In this document: one piece after another, positions 26,016 to 34,493 of the stretch
Layout: each line of letters starts with the position of its first letter
How positions within the stretch are numbered: position 1 is the first letter of the stretch
Source of the DNA: Desulfotruncus alcoholivorax DSM 16058
GTDB taxonomy: Bacteria > Bacillota > Desulfotomaculia > Desulfotomaculales > Desulfallaceae
Assembly: GCF_000430885.1 (NCBI RefSeq)
Contig: NZ_AUMW01000011.1
Location: forward strand, 1-64,000
Length of the DNA: 64,000 nt
Direction of reading: 5' to 3'
Position numbers and translations under genes: made by a program
Notes under the pieces: model-generated
What the model was told of the DNA's origin: nothing
Database searches by the model: none
The model's input: the letters and a program-made list of their open reading frames with translations, nothing else

Positions 26016-27386
26016 TTAAATATTAATTATTTGCAGCAATGGGACAGCAGTAAGCAGCAAAATCATAATTAAACTAAACAGCCAATTTGAGCGGGCAACC
26101 TCAAAAGAAGACTGGCGCGTTAAACCGGACATGATCAAAGTTACCCCGGAAAACGGGGAAACAATTACACCCGCAGACCACCCGCCAATAATGACTAAAG
26201 ATAAAAGATGGGGAGAGATACCCATCAGGGCCGGCTTTAACGAAGCACTGTAAGCCATAGCCGTTATCATTGGCGCAATTCCAACAATGGATAACATTAC
26301 AATTGATGAAACAATAAAGAAACAAAGAAAATATAGATTCACTCCCAAGTAATCACGAAAAAGCAGTGCTACTTTATCACTATAATCTGAGGACAACATT
26401 GCTGCCGTCAAAAAGCCGGCCCCGATAAATATGGCCACTTCCGACGTAAACCTTGGCAGTGTATTCTCCAGGTAATCAAGGTAAGCCGGTAATATTGACT
26501 TTGCCCTGCGCAAAGAACATAACCACAAAACAGGAAAGACAAGTGCCAGAACAGGTACGGCATGAAGAACAGTAAGTGATGTTTTAGTTGCAATAAAAAC
26601 AATTGAGCCTAAAAAAGCCAGGCAAAAGAAGAGCAGCTCAGCAATTTTCCGGCCGCTCGGCTGTTGATTAATTGACGGCTCATTACAATCCGGAGCGCTT
26701 TTATCCAACATCAGATAAACAAGCCATCCCACCGTTAGGGTTAAAATGGTAAAGATAATACCCACCCTGGCAAACTCTGCCCAGGATACCCGCAGATAAT
26801 GGGTAACCAGGGCGACAGAGATCATATTGGGCGACCAAAAGATGGAAGCGCTAAAACCCCTTAAAATTGCCGCCGGCACTTTCCGGAACTCTTTCGGCAG
26901 TTTTCCATGAATTATAATCTGGTAAACAACCGGTATTGCCCCCATGTTCATCAACGCGCCGAAAAAATGGCACAATAACGCAGGGACCCAATAAATCCGG
27001 TGCTTACTACTCATGTACTTATTTACCAAAGCATCCAAAACCTCGTAGTATCCGCCGTATTGTATAGGAAGGCCGAAAACGGGTACCAGAATCAACAGTG
27101 TAATCAGGTTGGCATTTTGGGATAGTGCATTGATCCAAAGGCCGTAGTCCGCGCCCGAGTCAATTAGAACTAAAGCTCCTGCGATTAACAAAATTAAAGT
27201 CAGGATACGCGCGTTTCCTTTGGCGAAAGGCAGGCATACCAATAGGCACAACACGCTTATTCCGCTTAAGATATAGTTTAAATAGCTATTATGCAGCACG
27301 GTATTGAGCAGGTAAACCATTGCCAATCCAGCAAAAACAATGGACCTGGTCCCGGTAATAAAGCCGCTATTGATAATTTCATTCAC
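26016..27386 (-). CDS. Multi-pass permease, ion-transporter-superfamily-like
   Basis: A 456-residue membrane protein with about 11-12 hydrophobic segments and a central polar loop around residues 225-245. The duplicated layout, with re-entrant-like GFSASIFWSPNMISV (about 174-188) and VSPFSGVTLIMSGL near the C-terminus, recalls the IT superfamily (dicarboxylate, citrate, arsenite or gluconate carriers). No family is certain. The start is GTG 27386 next to a GGAAAAAAG site. Position near the activator B operator motif suggests uptake of an organic acid that feeds the beta-oxidation genes; this is inference. Confidence 0.7.
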   Translation of the reverse strand: MNEIINSGFITGTRSIVFAGLAMVYLLNTVLHNSYLNYILSGISVLCLLVCLPFAKGNARILTLILLIAGALVLIDSGADYGLWINALSQNANLITLLILVPVFGLPIQYGGYYEVLDALVNKYMSSKHRIYWVPALLCHFFGALMNMGAIPVVYQIIIHGKLPKEFRKVPAAILRGFSASIFWSPNMISVALVTHYLRVSWAEFARVGIIFTILTLTVGWLVYLMLDKSAPDCNEPSINQQPSGRKIAELLFFCLAFLGSIVFIATKTSLTVLHAVPVLALVFPVLWLCSLRRAKSILPAYLDYLENTLPRFTSEVAIFIGAGFLTAAMLSSDYSDKVALLFRDYLGVNLYFLCFFIVSSIVMLSIVGIAPMITAMAYSASLKPALMGISPHLLSLVIIGGWSAGVIVSPFSGVTLIMSGLTRQSSFEVARSNWLFSLIMILLLTAVPLLQIINI

Positions 27387-27493
27387 CTTTTTTCCGTCTA
27401 TAATTTAGGAAAGGGGACACTCCTTCCCATACGCCATGCCTTGTGTTTACTTTGGCGAAGCAGCTATACAATATGACTCAAATATAATGAATA

Positions 27494-27585
27494 TTGCAAA
27501 ATAGTACCTGTTAAAGGTTCAACTTTATTAAAGGAATGTCCTTGAAACTGTTTCGTAATTGACTGATTAAGGTTTCAAAATGAAA
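27494..27585 (-). promoter_or_regulatory. Possible activator-controlled region of the permease gene
   Basis: TTTCA-AAA-TGAAA (27573-27585) and GAAACTGTTTC (27544-27554) resemble the activator B sites. A -24/-12-like sequence AGGTACTATTTTGCAA (minus, 27494-27509) has GG and GC only nine bases apart, one less than sigma-54 normally needs, so promoter activity is doubtful. Confidence 0.3.
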
Positions 27586-27616
27586 GCAGTGCTAAAACCC
27601 GGCTAAAGCTTTATTC

Positions 27617-28108
27617 CTAAGCAATGGCGTATATATCCTGTTCACTGGACAACCGCCGCGCCAGCTCATCAACCCTCTCCCCGTTGACCAACAAATCAGG
27701 ACATAGATCCGCCAGCGGCACCACCACAAAAGCGCGCTGGTGCATTCTGGGATGGGGAACTTCAAGGCCCGGCTCATGAATCGATTCATCACCGTAAAGC
27801 AATAAATCCAGGTCAATCGTGCGCGGGCCCCAGCGTATCAATCTGACTCGCCCAAGCCTGTTTTCAATGTCCTGCAAATTGTCCAGCAATGATCTCGGGG
27901 AAAGAGTCGTATATATTTCCGCCACGGTATTGATAAAATGATCCTGGTCAGTGTACCCCACCGGTGCGGTGCGGTATAAAGGAGCTGATGACACAACAGA
28001 AATACCCCTGGTATTAACCAGGAGCTTTAGAGCCTCCCTTATATTGGCCCGGGCATCACCCATGTTGGAGCCAAGCCCGATGAAACAACGAATTCCTTCC
28101 GTTAGCAT
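27617..28108 (-). CDS. folK: 2-amino-4-hydroxy-6-hydroxymethyldihydropteridine diphosphokinase
   Basis: A 163-residue FolK of normal length. FIGLGSNMGDARANI at the start, the RYRTAPVG-like LYRTAPVGYTDQDHF loop and the signature RWGPRTIDLDLLLYG are all present. It transfers pyrophosphate from ATP to 6-hydroxymethyldihydropterin in folate synthesis. The ATG overlaps the stop of folB by seven bases, so folP-folB-folK form one unit. Confidence 0.96.
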   Translation of the reverse strand: MLTEGIRCFIGLGSNMGDARANIREALKLLVNTRGISVVSSAPLYRTAPVGYTDQDHFINTVAEIYTTLSPRSLLDNLQDIENRLGRVRLIRWGPRTIDLDLLLYGDESIHEPGLEVPHPRMHQRAFVVVPLADLCPDLLVNGERVDELARRLSSEQDIYAIA

Positions 28109-28482
28109 GAGTTTTCCTCCACTGTTTCCCTTGACCGTTTAATTTCCACTCCCATAAAAGCAAAATGTCCCGGCACCGGTGCTCCCGGCTTTTTTACCCT
28201 TACCAACACTTCGCGCAATAAAAACCCGTCCAACAGCCGGCCGGCGATTCTTTCCGCCACCGTCTCAATCAGATTGCAGGGACGGCCTGTTACCACCCGC
28301 CGCACAACTTCATATACGTCAGCGTAACTAACGGTCATTTCAGGATCATCGCTCTCCCCGGCCGCCCGCAAATCCAAGCCAAGCTCAACATCAACCAGAA
28401 AAGTTTGTCCCAAATCTCTCTCCTGGGGAAGCACTCCATGATACCCGTAAAAAGCCATTTCTCTCATAATAATTTTGTCCAT
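28102..28482 (-). CDS. folB: Dihydroneopterin aldolase
   Basis: A 126-residue FolB. DKIIMREMAFYGYHGVLPQER carries the conserved substrate-binding region, TVSYADVYEVV and CNLIETVAERIA the other typical motifs, and VRVKKPGAPVPG the C-terminal lysine loop. It makes 6-hydroxymethyldihydropterin from dihydroneopterin. It lies between folP (14-bp gap) and folK (7-bp overlap). Confidence 0.95.
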   Translation of the reverse strand: MDKIIMREMAFYGYHGVLPQERDLGQTFLVDVELGLDLRAAGESDDPEMTVSYADVYEVVRRVVTGRPCNLIETVAERIAGRLLDGFLLREVLVRVKKPGAPVPGHFAFMGVEIKRSRETVEENSC

Positions 28483-28496
28483 TATACCACCCCATT

Positions 28497-29693
28497 TCAG
28501 TGGCTGGCACGCCGCGCTATGGCATCGGTCATCCTGGCTACCCGAACCATTTCTTTTACATCATGGACCCTGACAATGTCAACTCCGGCCGCTATGCCCA
28601 GAGCAACAGTGGCCCCGGTTCCTTCAACCCGCTGATCCGGCGGTAAATCCAATGTTTTCCCGATCATCGACTTGCGTGAAGTTCCCAACAAAACCGGCAG
28701 TCCAAGGCAGTCCAATTCTTTAAGCCGTCGCATTACTTCTATGTTTTGTTCTACTGTTTTACCAAAGCCAATCCCCGGGTCAACAATAATGTTATTACGC
28801 TCAATCCCGGCTTTTAGTGCTATATCGATGCTTTCCCGGAAAAACCGGATCATATCGCCCATCAGATCTTTGTATTCCGTACCGTTTTGGTTATGCATCA
28901 TAACCAGCGGCGCCCCGTGCTCAGCCACCACGGCGGCCATATTGGGATCCGCCCTGAGTGACCACTGGTCGTTGATAATATGGGCTCCCTCCTCCAAAGC
29001 AATGCGCGCAACTTCAGCCTTGGTAGTATCCACACTTATAGGTATCCCAACCTCTTGAACCAATGCTTTGATCACCGGAATAACCCGTCCCAATTCTTCT
29101 TCCAAGCTGATCGGAGTATGTCCCGGGCGGGTTGATTCACCGCCAAGATCAATTATATCGGCGCCTTCATCCTCCATACGCCGGGCCTGCATAACAGCGC
29201 TTTCAAGATTGTTAAACTTTCCACCATCTGAGAACGAATCAGGTGTTACATTAAGAATACCCATAACCAAGGTCCGTTCACCCAGCACAAGGTGTTTGCC
29301 GCGGCATTCGAGCACCCTGACTTTGCGTCCCCCGAGATTAGCCAGTGCCTCTTCCAGTTGTTCAGCAATTTTGGCCAGTCCGAAGGGCTGCAGGCGCAGC
29401 TTTTTAATCACCGCCCGGTATTGCTTTTCGGTACCGGTCAGCAAAACATCGGTCTTTTCTATGGAAGCATCCACACAACCCCTGGCCACAGCGGCGTCAC
29501 CGCCCTTGCCCAGCATCTCTTGCTTTAGAATGTTGGCCTGCCGGGGAGTAAGGTCGTACACCTTAAATAAATAATGAAATGCCTTGGGAGCCATTACCCC
29601 GGCCCCGCCTCCGTCTACGCCGATTTTTTTGAATTCTTCCAAAATCCCGGCCTTGTTGATAATTACTACGTTATGTAAATTAAAAGACACCAC
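28497..29693 (-). CDS. folP: Dihydropteroate synthase with long N-terminal extension
   Basis: A 398-residue protein. The catalytic TIM barrel starts around residue 140, with GILNVTPDSFSDGG (145-158), DLGGESTRPG, ISVDTTKAEVA and DPGIGFGKT, all complete. It joins p-aminobenzoate to the pterin. The first 130 residues are an extra domain not found in the usual ~280-residue enzyme, of a sort seen in some Clostridia; its role is unknown. Tandem GTG codons (29693, 29690) follow AGGAGGGG, and either could be the start. Confidence 0.93.
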   Translation of the reverse strand: MVSFNLHNVVIINKAGILEEFKKIGVDGGGAGVMAPKAFHYLFKVYDLTPRQANILKQEMLGKGGDAAVARGCVDASIEKTDVLLTGTEKQYRAVIKKLRLQPFGLAKIAEQLEEALANLGGRKVRVLECRGKHLVLGERTLVMGILNVTPDSFSDGGKFNNLESAVMQARRMEDEGADIIDLGGESTRPGHTPISLEEELGRVIPVIKALVQEVGIPISVDTTKAEVARIALEEGAHIINDQWSLRADPNMAAVVAEHGAPLVMMHNQNGTEYKDLMGDMIRFFRESIDIALKAGIERNNIIVDPGIGFGKTVEQNIEVMRRLKELDCLGLPVLLGTSRKSMIGKTLDLPPDQRVEGTGATVALGIAAGVDIVRVHDVKEMVRVARMTDAIARRASH

Positions 29694-29713
29694 TTGCCCC
29701 TCCTGATATTACT

Positions 29714-30202
29714 TTAATAAAGTAAATTTCCTGATGTTTCCATTCGGCCAATCTTGTAACACTCATTCCTGGCCTTACAATTATAACACGGGCGCGAGAG
29801 GTCATCGGCCCTGGCCATATAACGTCCAAGCGAGCTGGTTTTTTCTTCTGCTCCGGCGCGATGCTCGCGAATGGCGGTTAAAATCACTTCCTTTTCCCGG
29901 TCGTTAAATCCCGACCTGTCCAACACAGGGCCGGCCAAACGCGCCCCTGCCACGGCATGGTCCTCTCCCGTTTCATATTCCAGCCAGCGGGCCAAATCAT
30001 GCAACAAACCGGCAGCATAAATAATTTCCCTGGTGAGCATGGCTGTGTCATGTCCCTTTTGGCAGGCATCTTCCAGCACCAGCATATAAGTAATCCGGGC
30101 TACGTCCAACATATGCTGCAGGTCATGCCGGCAAAATCGCCGTTCAACTTCCGCAACAGCATTGTGTTCCAGGCATTCCCTGTAATAATTGTCATTCATA
30201 AG
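29714..30202 (-). CDS. HD-domain phosphohydrolase with C-terminal Cys motif
   Basis: A 162-residue HD-superfamily protein. The metal-binding set is His25/His29, the HD pair at 67-68 in GLLHDLARW, and later His81 and EHRAG. After the HD domain comes a short Cys cluster (C138, C141, C147) that may bind zinc or an Fe-S centre. The open frame runs to 30361, but this would start inside the upstream gene's terminator. The ATG at 30202 after GGGTGGG is preferred. It lies 21 bp before folP and may be in the fol operon. Substrate is unknown. Confidence 0.8.
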   Translation of the reverse strand, partial: LMNDNYYRECLEHNAVAEVERRFCRHDLQHMLDVARITYMLVLEDACQKGHDTAMLTREIIYAAGLLHDLARWLEYETGEDHAVAGARLAGPVLDRSGFNDREKEVILTAIREHRAGAEEKTSSLGRYMARADDLSRPCYNCKARNECYKIGRMETSGNLLY

Positions 30203-30343
30203 TTTGCCCACCCGGTGCAATCTATCACCTTCTGACAAAACAGCTGTATTTTTTTGATCATAACACAAAATCCCGATCAGGAACAAGCTGTCAAGCATTT
30301 TCCGGGTAGACCACCATGCCGAAAAGCGACACCAAGGAATATC

Positions 30344-30370
30344 AAAAACCCCGGAATACACCGGGGTTTT
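30344..30370 (-). terminator. Terminator of the carbonic anhydrase gene
   Basis: AAAACCCCGG / CCGGGGTTTT stem (30345-30354 with 30361-30370, 6-base loop) with T-tracts on both sides, 31 bp past the stop at 30402. Confidence 0.9.
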
Positions 30371-30401
30371 CTTTAAGAATATTTCAGTTGATTTACAATA
30401 T

Positions 30402-30929
30402 CTACTCTTCTACTTTTCCTATCCCCTGTTTTAGATAGTTTTCGGCCAACGCCACATACGCATTGGCACTTTGTTCAACCCACCAGAGGGAATTACCCGA
30501 AAGTTCTTTTTTGGGTTTTGCGGGGGTCCCGGCAGCAAGGTGCCGGTCGGGAATCTGCGTGCCGTCGGTTACCACACTGCCCGCGGCAATCATAGCTTGT
30601 TCCCCTACCACTGCATTATCCAGTATAACCGCATTCATACCGATGATGCAGCCTTTTTTTAATGTGCAATTGTGAAGCACCGCACCGTGCGCAACAGTTA
30701 CTCCTTCCTCAATGATGGTCTGCCCGCCAGGCAGCATATGCACCACTACATTGTCTTGAATACTGCTCCTCGGCCCAACTACGATTTTGCCGAAGTCAGC
30801 CCTTAGTTGAGCTCCAAACCAGATACTGGCCCCCTCTTCCACCGTAACATCACCAATTAAGGTCGCATTTGGCGCGACAAATGCTTTTTCGGAAACCTTT
30901 GGTTTTTTTCCGTTTAATTCAATCAGCAT
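30402..30929 (-). CDS. Gamma-class carbonic anhydrase-like hexapeptide-repeat protein
   Basis: A 175-residue left-handed beta-helix protein of the CaiE/YrdA/gamma carbonic anhydrase family. Repeats begin at PNATLIGDVTVEEGASIWFGA. The RADFG and SIQDNVVVHM segments and the zinc-ligand-like histidines in VVHMLPGG and TVAHGAVLHNC are present. The start ATG at 30929 follows GGGGGTAGG; the longer frame begins at 30953. It forms trimers in the family. Many members have no proven carbonic anhydrase activity. It is in line with the nitroreductase and activator C genes. Confidence 0.88.
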   Translation of the reverse strand: MLIELNGKKPKVSEKAFVAPNATLIGDVTVEEGASIWFGAQLRADFGKIVVGPRSSIQDNVVVHMLPGGQTIIEEGVTVAHGAVLHNCTLKKGCIIGMNAVILDNAVVGEQAMIAAGSVVTDGTQIPDRHLAAGTPAKPKKELSGNSLWWVEQSANAYVALAENYLKQGIGKVEE

Positions 30930-30974
30930 TTTACCTACCCCCTGTGTAAACAAGCTTGTTAAAAATGTTAACTA

Positions 30975-31586
30975 TTAGACCCTTTTGAGCAAAATATCTT
31001 CAAGCTTAAACCTGGGCCTTTGAGGCGGAGCCTGGTCAGGATAGCCTACCGGAATTAATGCCACGACAACTAAGTTGTCGCCAAGCTCCAGCAGCTTTTT
31101 CACCTCTTTTTGATTAAACATCATAACCCAGCAAGTGCCTAAACCAAGGTCGGCTGCCCTTAGAACGATATGTTCCGCGGCAATTGCGACATTTAAGCTA
31201 ACGTAAGCTCTGGCGGCATTGCGGTCCATTTCACGTTTGTTTAAATAATCTTCCATGTTTAGTTTTTCAAAAACAGTTTCTGCAAAAGCTCCTGCTTCTC
31301 TAAGTTCAGCTATTCTTTTAGGTCTTGTTTCCACAGCATCCAGGTCAGCGCAGCATACTATTGTAACTGGTGCCTGTTCAATAAAATTAATTCCCATGGT
31401 GCATTGGCTTAATTTTTTCCTCATTTCAGCGCTCTCCACCACAACAAACCTCCAAGGTTGGATGTTGGTGCCCGACGGAGCCAATCTAGCCGCTTCCAGC
31501 AATTCCTCAATACAACCTGCCGTCAGAGGGTCGGTTTTATATTTACGTATACTTCTTCGCTGCTCAATGGCTTGTTTAAGCTCCAA
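30975..31586 (-). CDS. Nitroreductase-family flavoprotein
   Basis: A 203-residue FMN enzyme: IEQRRSIRKYK at the N-terminus, EAARLAPSGTNIQPWRFVVVE (about 31-51) and GLGTCWVMMF for FMN and phosphate contacts. It starts at TTG 31586 after AAGGGGGAG. It is 16 bp behind the sigma-54 activator C gene and therefore probably co-transcribed and controlled by it. The natural substrate is unknown; family members reduce nitro groups, quinones or enoates. Confidence 0.88.
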   Translation of the reverse strand: MELKQAIEQRRSIRKYKTDPLTAGCIEELLEAARLAPSGTNIQPWRFVVVESAEMRKKLSQCTMGINFIEQAPVTIVCCADLDAVETRPKRIAELREAGAFAETVFEKLNMEDYLNKREMDRNAARAYVSLNVAIAAEHIVLRAADLGLGTCWVMMFNQKEVKKLLELGDNLVVVALIPVGYPDQAPPQRPRFKLEDILLKRV

Positions 31587-31602
31587 TAGATTCTCCCCCT
31601 TC

Positions 31603-33519
31603 CTAGGCCCGGTGGGCCTCTGCTTTTTTTAACTTTTTCCATAACGTCGTACGGCTTAAACCCAATATTTTGGCTAACTCACCCTTACCGCCTTCAACTA
31701 TATCCGCAGCCTGCTCAATAACCTGGCGCTCCATATCTTCCATACTGCTCAGTTTAACCATCAGAACCTGGCCGCTGTCACAGGGAAAAGATTCGCCATG
31801 CCGGTTTTGCTTCATTTTTTTCAGCAGTTTTCTAAAAGTTGTCACGCCTTTCTCGTCATCTTCGCCCAGTGCCACATACCGTTCAACAAAGCCCTCCAAT
31901 TCCCGAACGTTGCCAGGCCAAAGATAGGTTTTTAAATCCTCCAGCACCAGCTCATTGTAATAATCATTCCCTGTCAACCTCCGGTAAAAGTGTTTAAACA
32001 TCAGAGGCACGTCTTCCAAACGCATACGCAACGGCGGGATATGAAGATGAAGAACATTTAAACGGTAGAAAAGGTCAATCCGAAATTCCCCCTTTTCTAC
32101 AGCCTCCTGAAGGTTACGATTGGTAGCGCTGATAACCCTGACATCAACGGGTATAACCCTCGTCCCTCCAACAGGCAAAACTTCTTTCTGCTGCAAAACC
32201 CGAAGCAACCTGGCCTGTAGAGAAGGGCTAAGATCGCCAATTTCGTCCAGGAATATGGTACCACCGTTGGATATGGCAAACAGCCCCTGCTTACCGCCCT
32301 TCCTGGCTCCGGTAAACGCCCCGTCTTCATAACCAAAGAGTTCACTTTCTAATAAACTTTCCGGCAAGGCAGCACAGTTTATTGCCACAAACGGGCCATT
32401 TCTCCTCGCGCTTTCGTTGTGAATACTTTGGGCGAAAAGTTCTTTTCCCGTGCCGCTTTCCCCGGTTATAAGCACGGCAGCATCAGAACGAGTGTATTTG
32501 CGAGCTTCTTTTACCGTCTCTTCAATCATCGCGCTTCGCCCTAAAATATCACTAAAACGAAATTGAGCCACAAGCCCCTGGCGATTAATCTCTTTTTTAA
32601 TCGTAGTATCAATTTTTTTAATTTTTTCATCTACCTGGAAAATTACTACCAACCCGGATTGATTCCCTAAAGTAATAGGAACACGGTTTACCACCAAAGA
32701 AAGGCCGTAGATAGATAACACTTTCCCACTGGCAGCCCCACCGTCACCTATCAATTCCCTGCACAAACCGTTAAATTTAATTACTCGGCTCAATGGTTGC
32801 CCCAGAACTTTTTCTGCAGAAAGACCAATTATCCTTTCAGCCACCGGATTGTATATTACCACTTTGCCCAGTTCATCAATACCTAAAATACCATCGTAAG
32901 CATTATCTAAAATAGCCTGAAGAGACCGGCAAAGTTTAGCATTTCTTCGCCTTACCCGGCTAATTTGCACCGCCTTTTCCAGCGCATCCCTGATAAATAA
33001 AGGGTCATCCTGCACCAGAAATGCCGGCAGCCCGGCTACCCGCGCGCTTTCAATCGCAGTCAAGGCTGATGCAACAACTGCGTCAACTTGTCCCCGCATT
33101 TTAGTAAGCGCTTCAACAAGCTGCTCCCGCTCCCGGTAGCGCATTAGCTGCACATCCATTCCCAACATCGAAGCAAACCCTGAAATATCCTCCCGATACG
33201 AAAGGTACTCGTACTCAGCCATTACCACTTTGCGCCCTACACTTTTGGCTTTATTTAAAGCAGCCAGCACATCATAACCGGAAACTCTGACAGGCACAAC
33301 CGGCAGCTTAGTTTTGCCCCGTAATAATGCTGCTATTGTAGATCCAGTGACTACCGCCTCAACGGCCATACCATTTTCCCATTTTTTTAGGACTTTTTCC
33401 ATGTTTATGCCATCATATTTATTGATTATTAAGTTAATCCCAAGTTCACAGGCTAAATCATAGGCCGCTTTGCTGAAATTATCATTAGGTGACATTACTC
33501 CCACTTTAGGCAGTGCCAC
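31603..33519 (-). CDS. PrpR-type sigma-54-dependent transcriptional activator (C)
   Basis: Third activator of the same design, about 638 residues: PrpR N-terminal domain (1-180), PAS-like (about 195-300), AAA+ with [18 protein letters not shown] and GTIFLDE all intact, and a C-terminal Fis-like helix-turn-helix ([20 protein letters not shown]). The frame extends to 33558, but GTG 33519, six bases after GAGGTGG, gives the N-terminus typical of the two paralogues ([10 protein letters not shown]). It heads a unit with the nitroreductase and carbonic-anhydrase-like genes. It is closer in motif wording to activator A than to B. Confidence 0.88.
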   Translation of the reverse strand: MALPKVGVMSPNDNFSKAAYDLACELGINLIINKYDGINMEKVLKKWENGMAVEAVVTGSTIAALLRGKTKLPVVPVRVSGYDVLAALNKAKSVGRKVVMAEYEYLSYREDISGFASMLGMDVQLMRYREREQLVEALTKMRGQVDAVVASALTAIESARVAGLPAFLVQDDPLFIRDALEKAVQISRVRRRNAKLCRSLQAILDNAYDGILGIDELGKVVIYNPVAERIIGLSAEKVLGQPLSRVIKFNGLCRELIGDGGAASGKVLSIYGLSLVVNRVPITLGNQSGLVVIFQVDEKIKKIDTTIKKEINRQGLVAQFRFSDILGRSAMIEETVKEARKYTRSDAAVLITGESGTGKELFAQSIHNESARRNGPFVAINCAALPESLLESELFGYEDGAFTGARKGGKQGLFAISNGGTIFLDEIGDLSPSLQARLLRVLQQKEVLPVGGTRVIPVDVRVISATNRNLQEAVEKGEFRIDLFYRLNVLHLHIPPLRMRLEDVPLMFKHFYRRLTGNDYYNELVLEDLKTYLWPGNVRELEGFVERYVALGEDDEKGVTTFRKLLKKMKQNRHGESFPCDSGQVLMVKLSSMEDMERQVIEQAADIVEGGKGELAKILGLSRTTLWKKLKKAEAHRA

Positions 33520-33821
33520 TAAAACCACCTCTAATATAATTAATAATAGTAACCACAAAAATTCACTTTATGTATCCAATAACTATTAATAACTAATTGA
33601 TTATTATGCATTAATTATGAACCATTATATGACACTGTGACAACTGAATACCGGCTGGCCGGTTTGTCATCTATAATATATTATATTTTAAAAATTCTGT
33701 CAATACACGCGTAGGATGGTACAAATAAACCTTCGATGTTTAAGCAAAAAAGGGGCAGCGGGGACCACCGGCCCTCAAACCACAATTTTTCAGGATAGTA
33801 GCTTTGACACATTATTTTCTT
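33520..33821. other. Intergenic control region of activator C with imperfect palindrome
   Basis: AT-rich, no gene. An imperfect dyad at 33638-33669 has outer arms TGACAA / TTGTCA and inner arms ACCGG / CCGGT around CTGG, about 120-150 bp before the activator C start. It may be an operator. No -24/-12 sequence with correct spacing was found. Confidence 0.35.
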
Positions 33822-33855
33822 AAACAAAAATAAATGGAGAGGATTTACCCCTCCA
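33822..33855 (-). terminator. Probable terminator of the DUF134 gene
   Basis: GGAGGGG / CCTCTCC stem with one mismatch, followed on the minus strand by ATTTATTTTTG, just past the stop at 33864. Confidence 0.6.
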
Positions 33856-33863
33856 ATAACTAC

Positions 33864-34337
33864 TTATTCATTAACCTTATTTCTTTGTCTTTCCTGCCAG
33901 CGGCAGCCGAATGCCTCACCTTTTGAATTGATTCTGTATACTTCATCACTCTTGCAATCCGGACAGATCATTTCCGTCCCCCTGCCTCCCATGCCACAGG
34001 GCACCTGCCATTGCTTATTGCAGCTAAAGCACTTGAAGTTGCGAACAGCAACCTCAAAATTTCCGCCCTCAACCCGAATGGCCTTGCCGTTTACTAAAGC
34101 CTCAGCCACCTTTGAGCGCGCCGAAGAAAGAATGCGGTGGTAGGTGGGGCGTGATACTCCCATTTTTTCAGCACAGCCTTCCTGTTCCAGCCCCAAAAGG
34201 TCTTTCAGCCGTATTGCTTCAAGTTCTTCTACGGTCAGCTGGACTTCTTCCAAATCGGTCAGCGGAACTCCAGCAGGTTTAAAAAAAGTCAATTCGGGCA
34301 TAAATTCAACCCTGCGACATTTTGGTGGTCGAGACAT
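33864..34337 (-). CDS. DUF134 putative DNA-binding protein
   Basis: A 157-residue member of the DUF134 / YlxM-like sigma-70 region-4 superfamily. MSRPPKCRRV at the start, the VELTVEELEAIRLKDLLGLEQE segment (written here VQLTVEELEAIR) and the helix-turn-helix in CAEKMGVSRPTYHRILSSARSK are typical. The second half has FKCFSCNKQW and MICPDCKSDE, a Cys4 zinc-ribbon-like pair. ATG 34337 follows GGAG; the longer frame begins at 34361. It is likely a small transcriptional regulator. Target genes are unknown. It lies between fhs and activator C. Confidence 0.82.
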   Translation of the reverse strand: MSRPPKCRRVEFMPELTFFKPAGVPLTDLEEVQLTVEELEAIRLKDLLGLEQEGCAEKMGVSRPTYHRILSSARSKVAEALVNGKAIRVEGGNFEVAVRNFKCFSCNKQWQVPCGMGGRGTEMICPDCKSDEVYRINSKGEAFGCRWQERQRNKVNE

Positions 34338-34445
34338 TATTAAGCACTCCAATCTGATCAAAAAAATTAAGTCAACCCGAATTTATATACTTCTATTATC
34401 ACCAATTTTTCTCCTGCCCATATTTAAAAATATTGTTGATTAAAA

Positions 34446-34479
34446 GTAAAAAGGGACTCCCTTTTAGGAAGTCCCCTTA
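34446..34479 (-). terminator. Terminator of fhs
   Basis: AAGGGGACTTCC / GGGAGTCCCTT imperfect stem followed by TTTTTACTTTT on the minus strand, 15 bp past the fhs stop. Confidence 0.8.
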
Positions 34480-34493
34480 ATTTTGGATTGTTT

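Noticed and set aside
30203-30361. N-terminal extension of the HD protein
   Set aside because: It would start within the terminator of the preceding gene and lacks family similarity; ATG 30202 is preferred.
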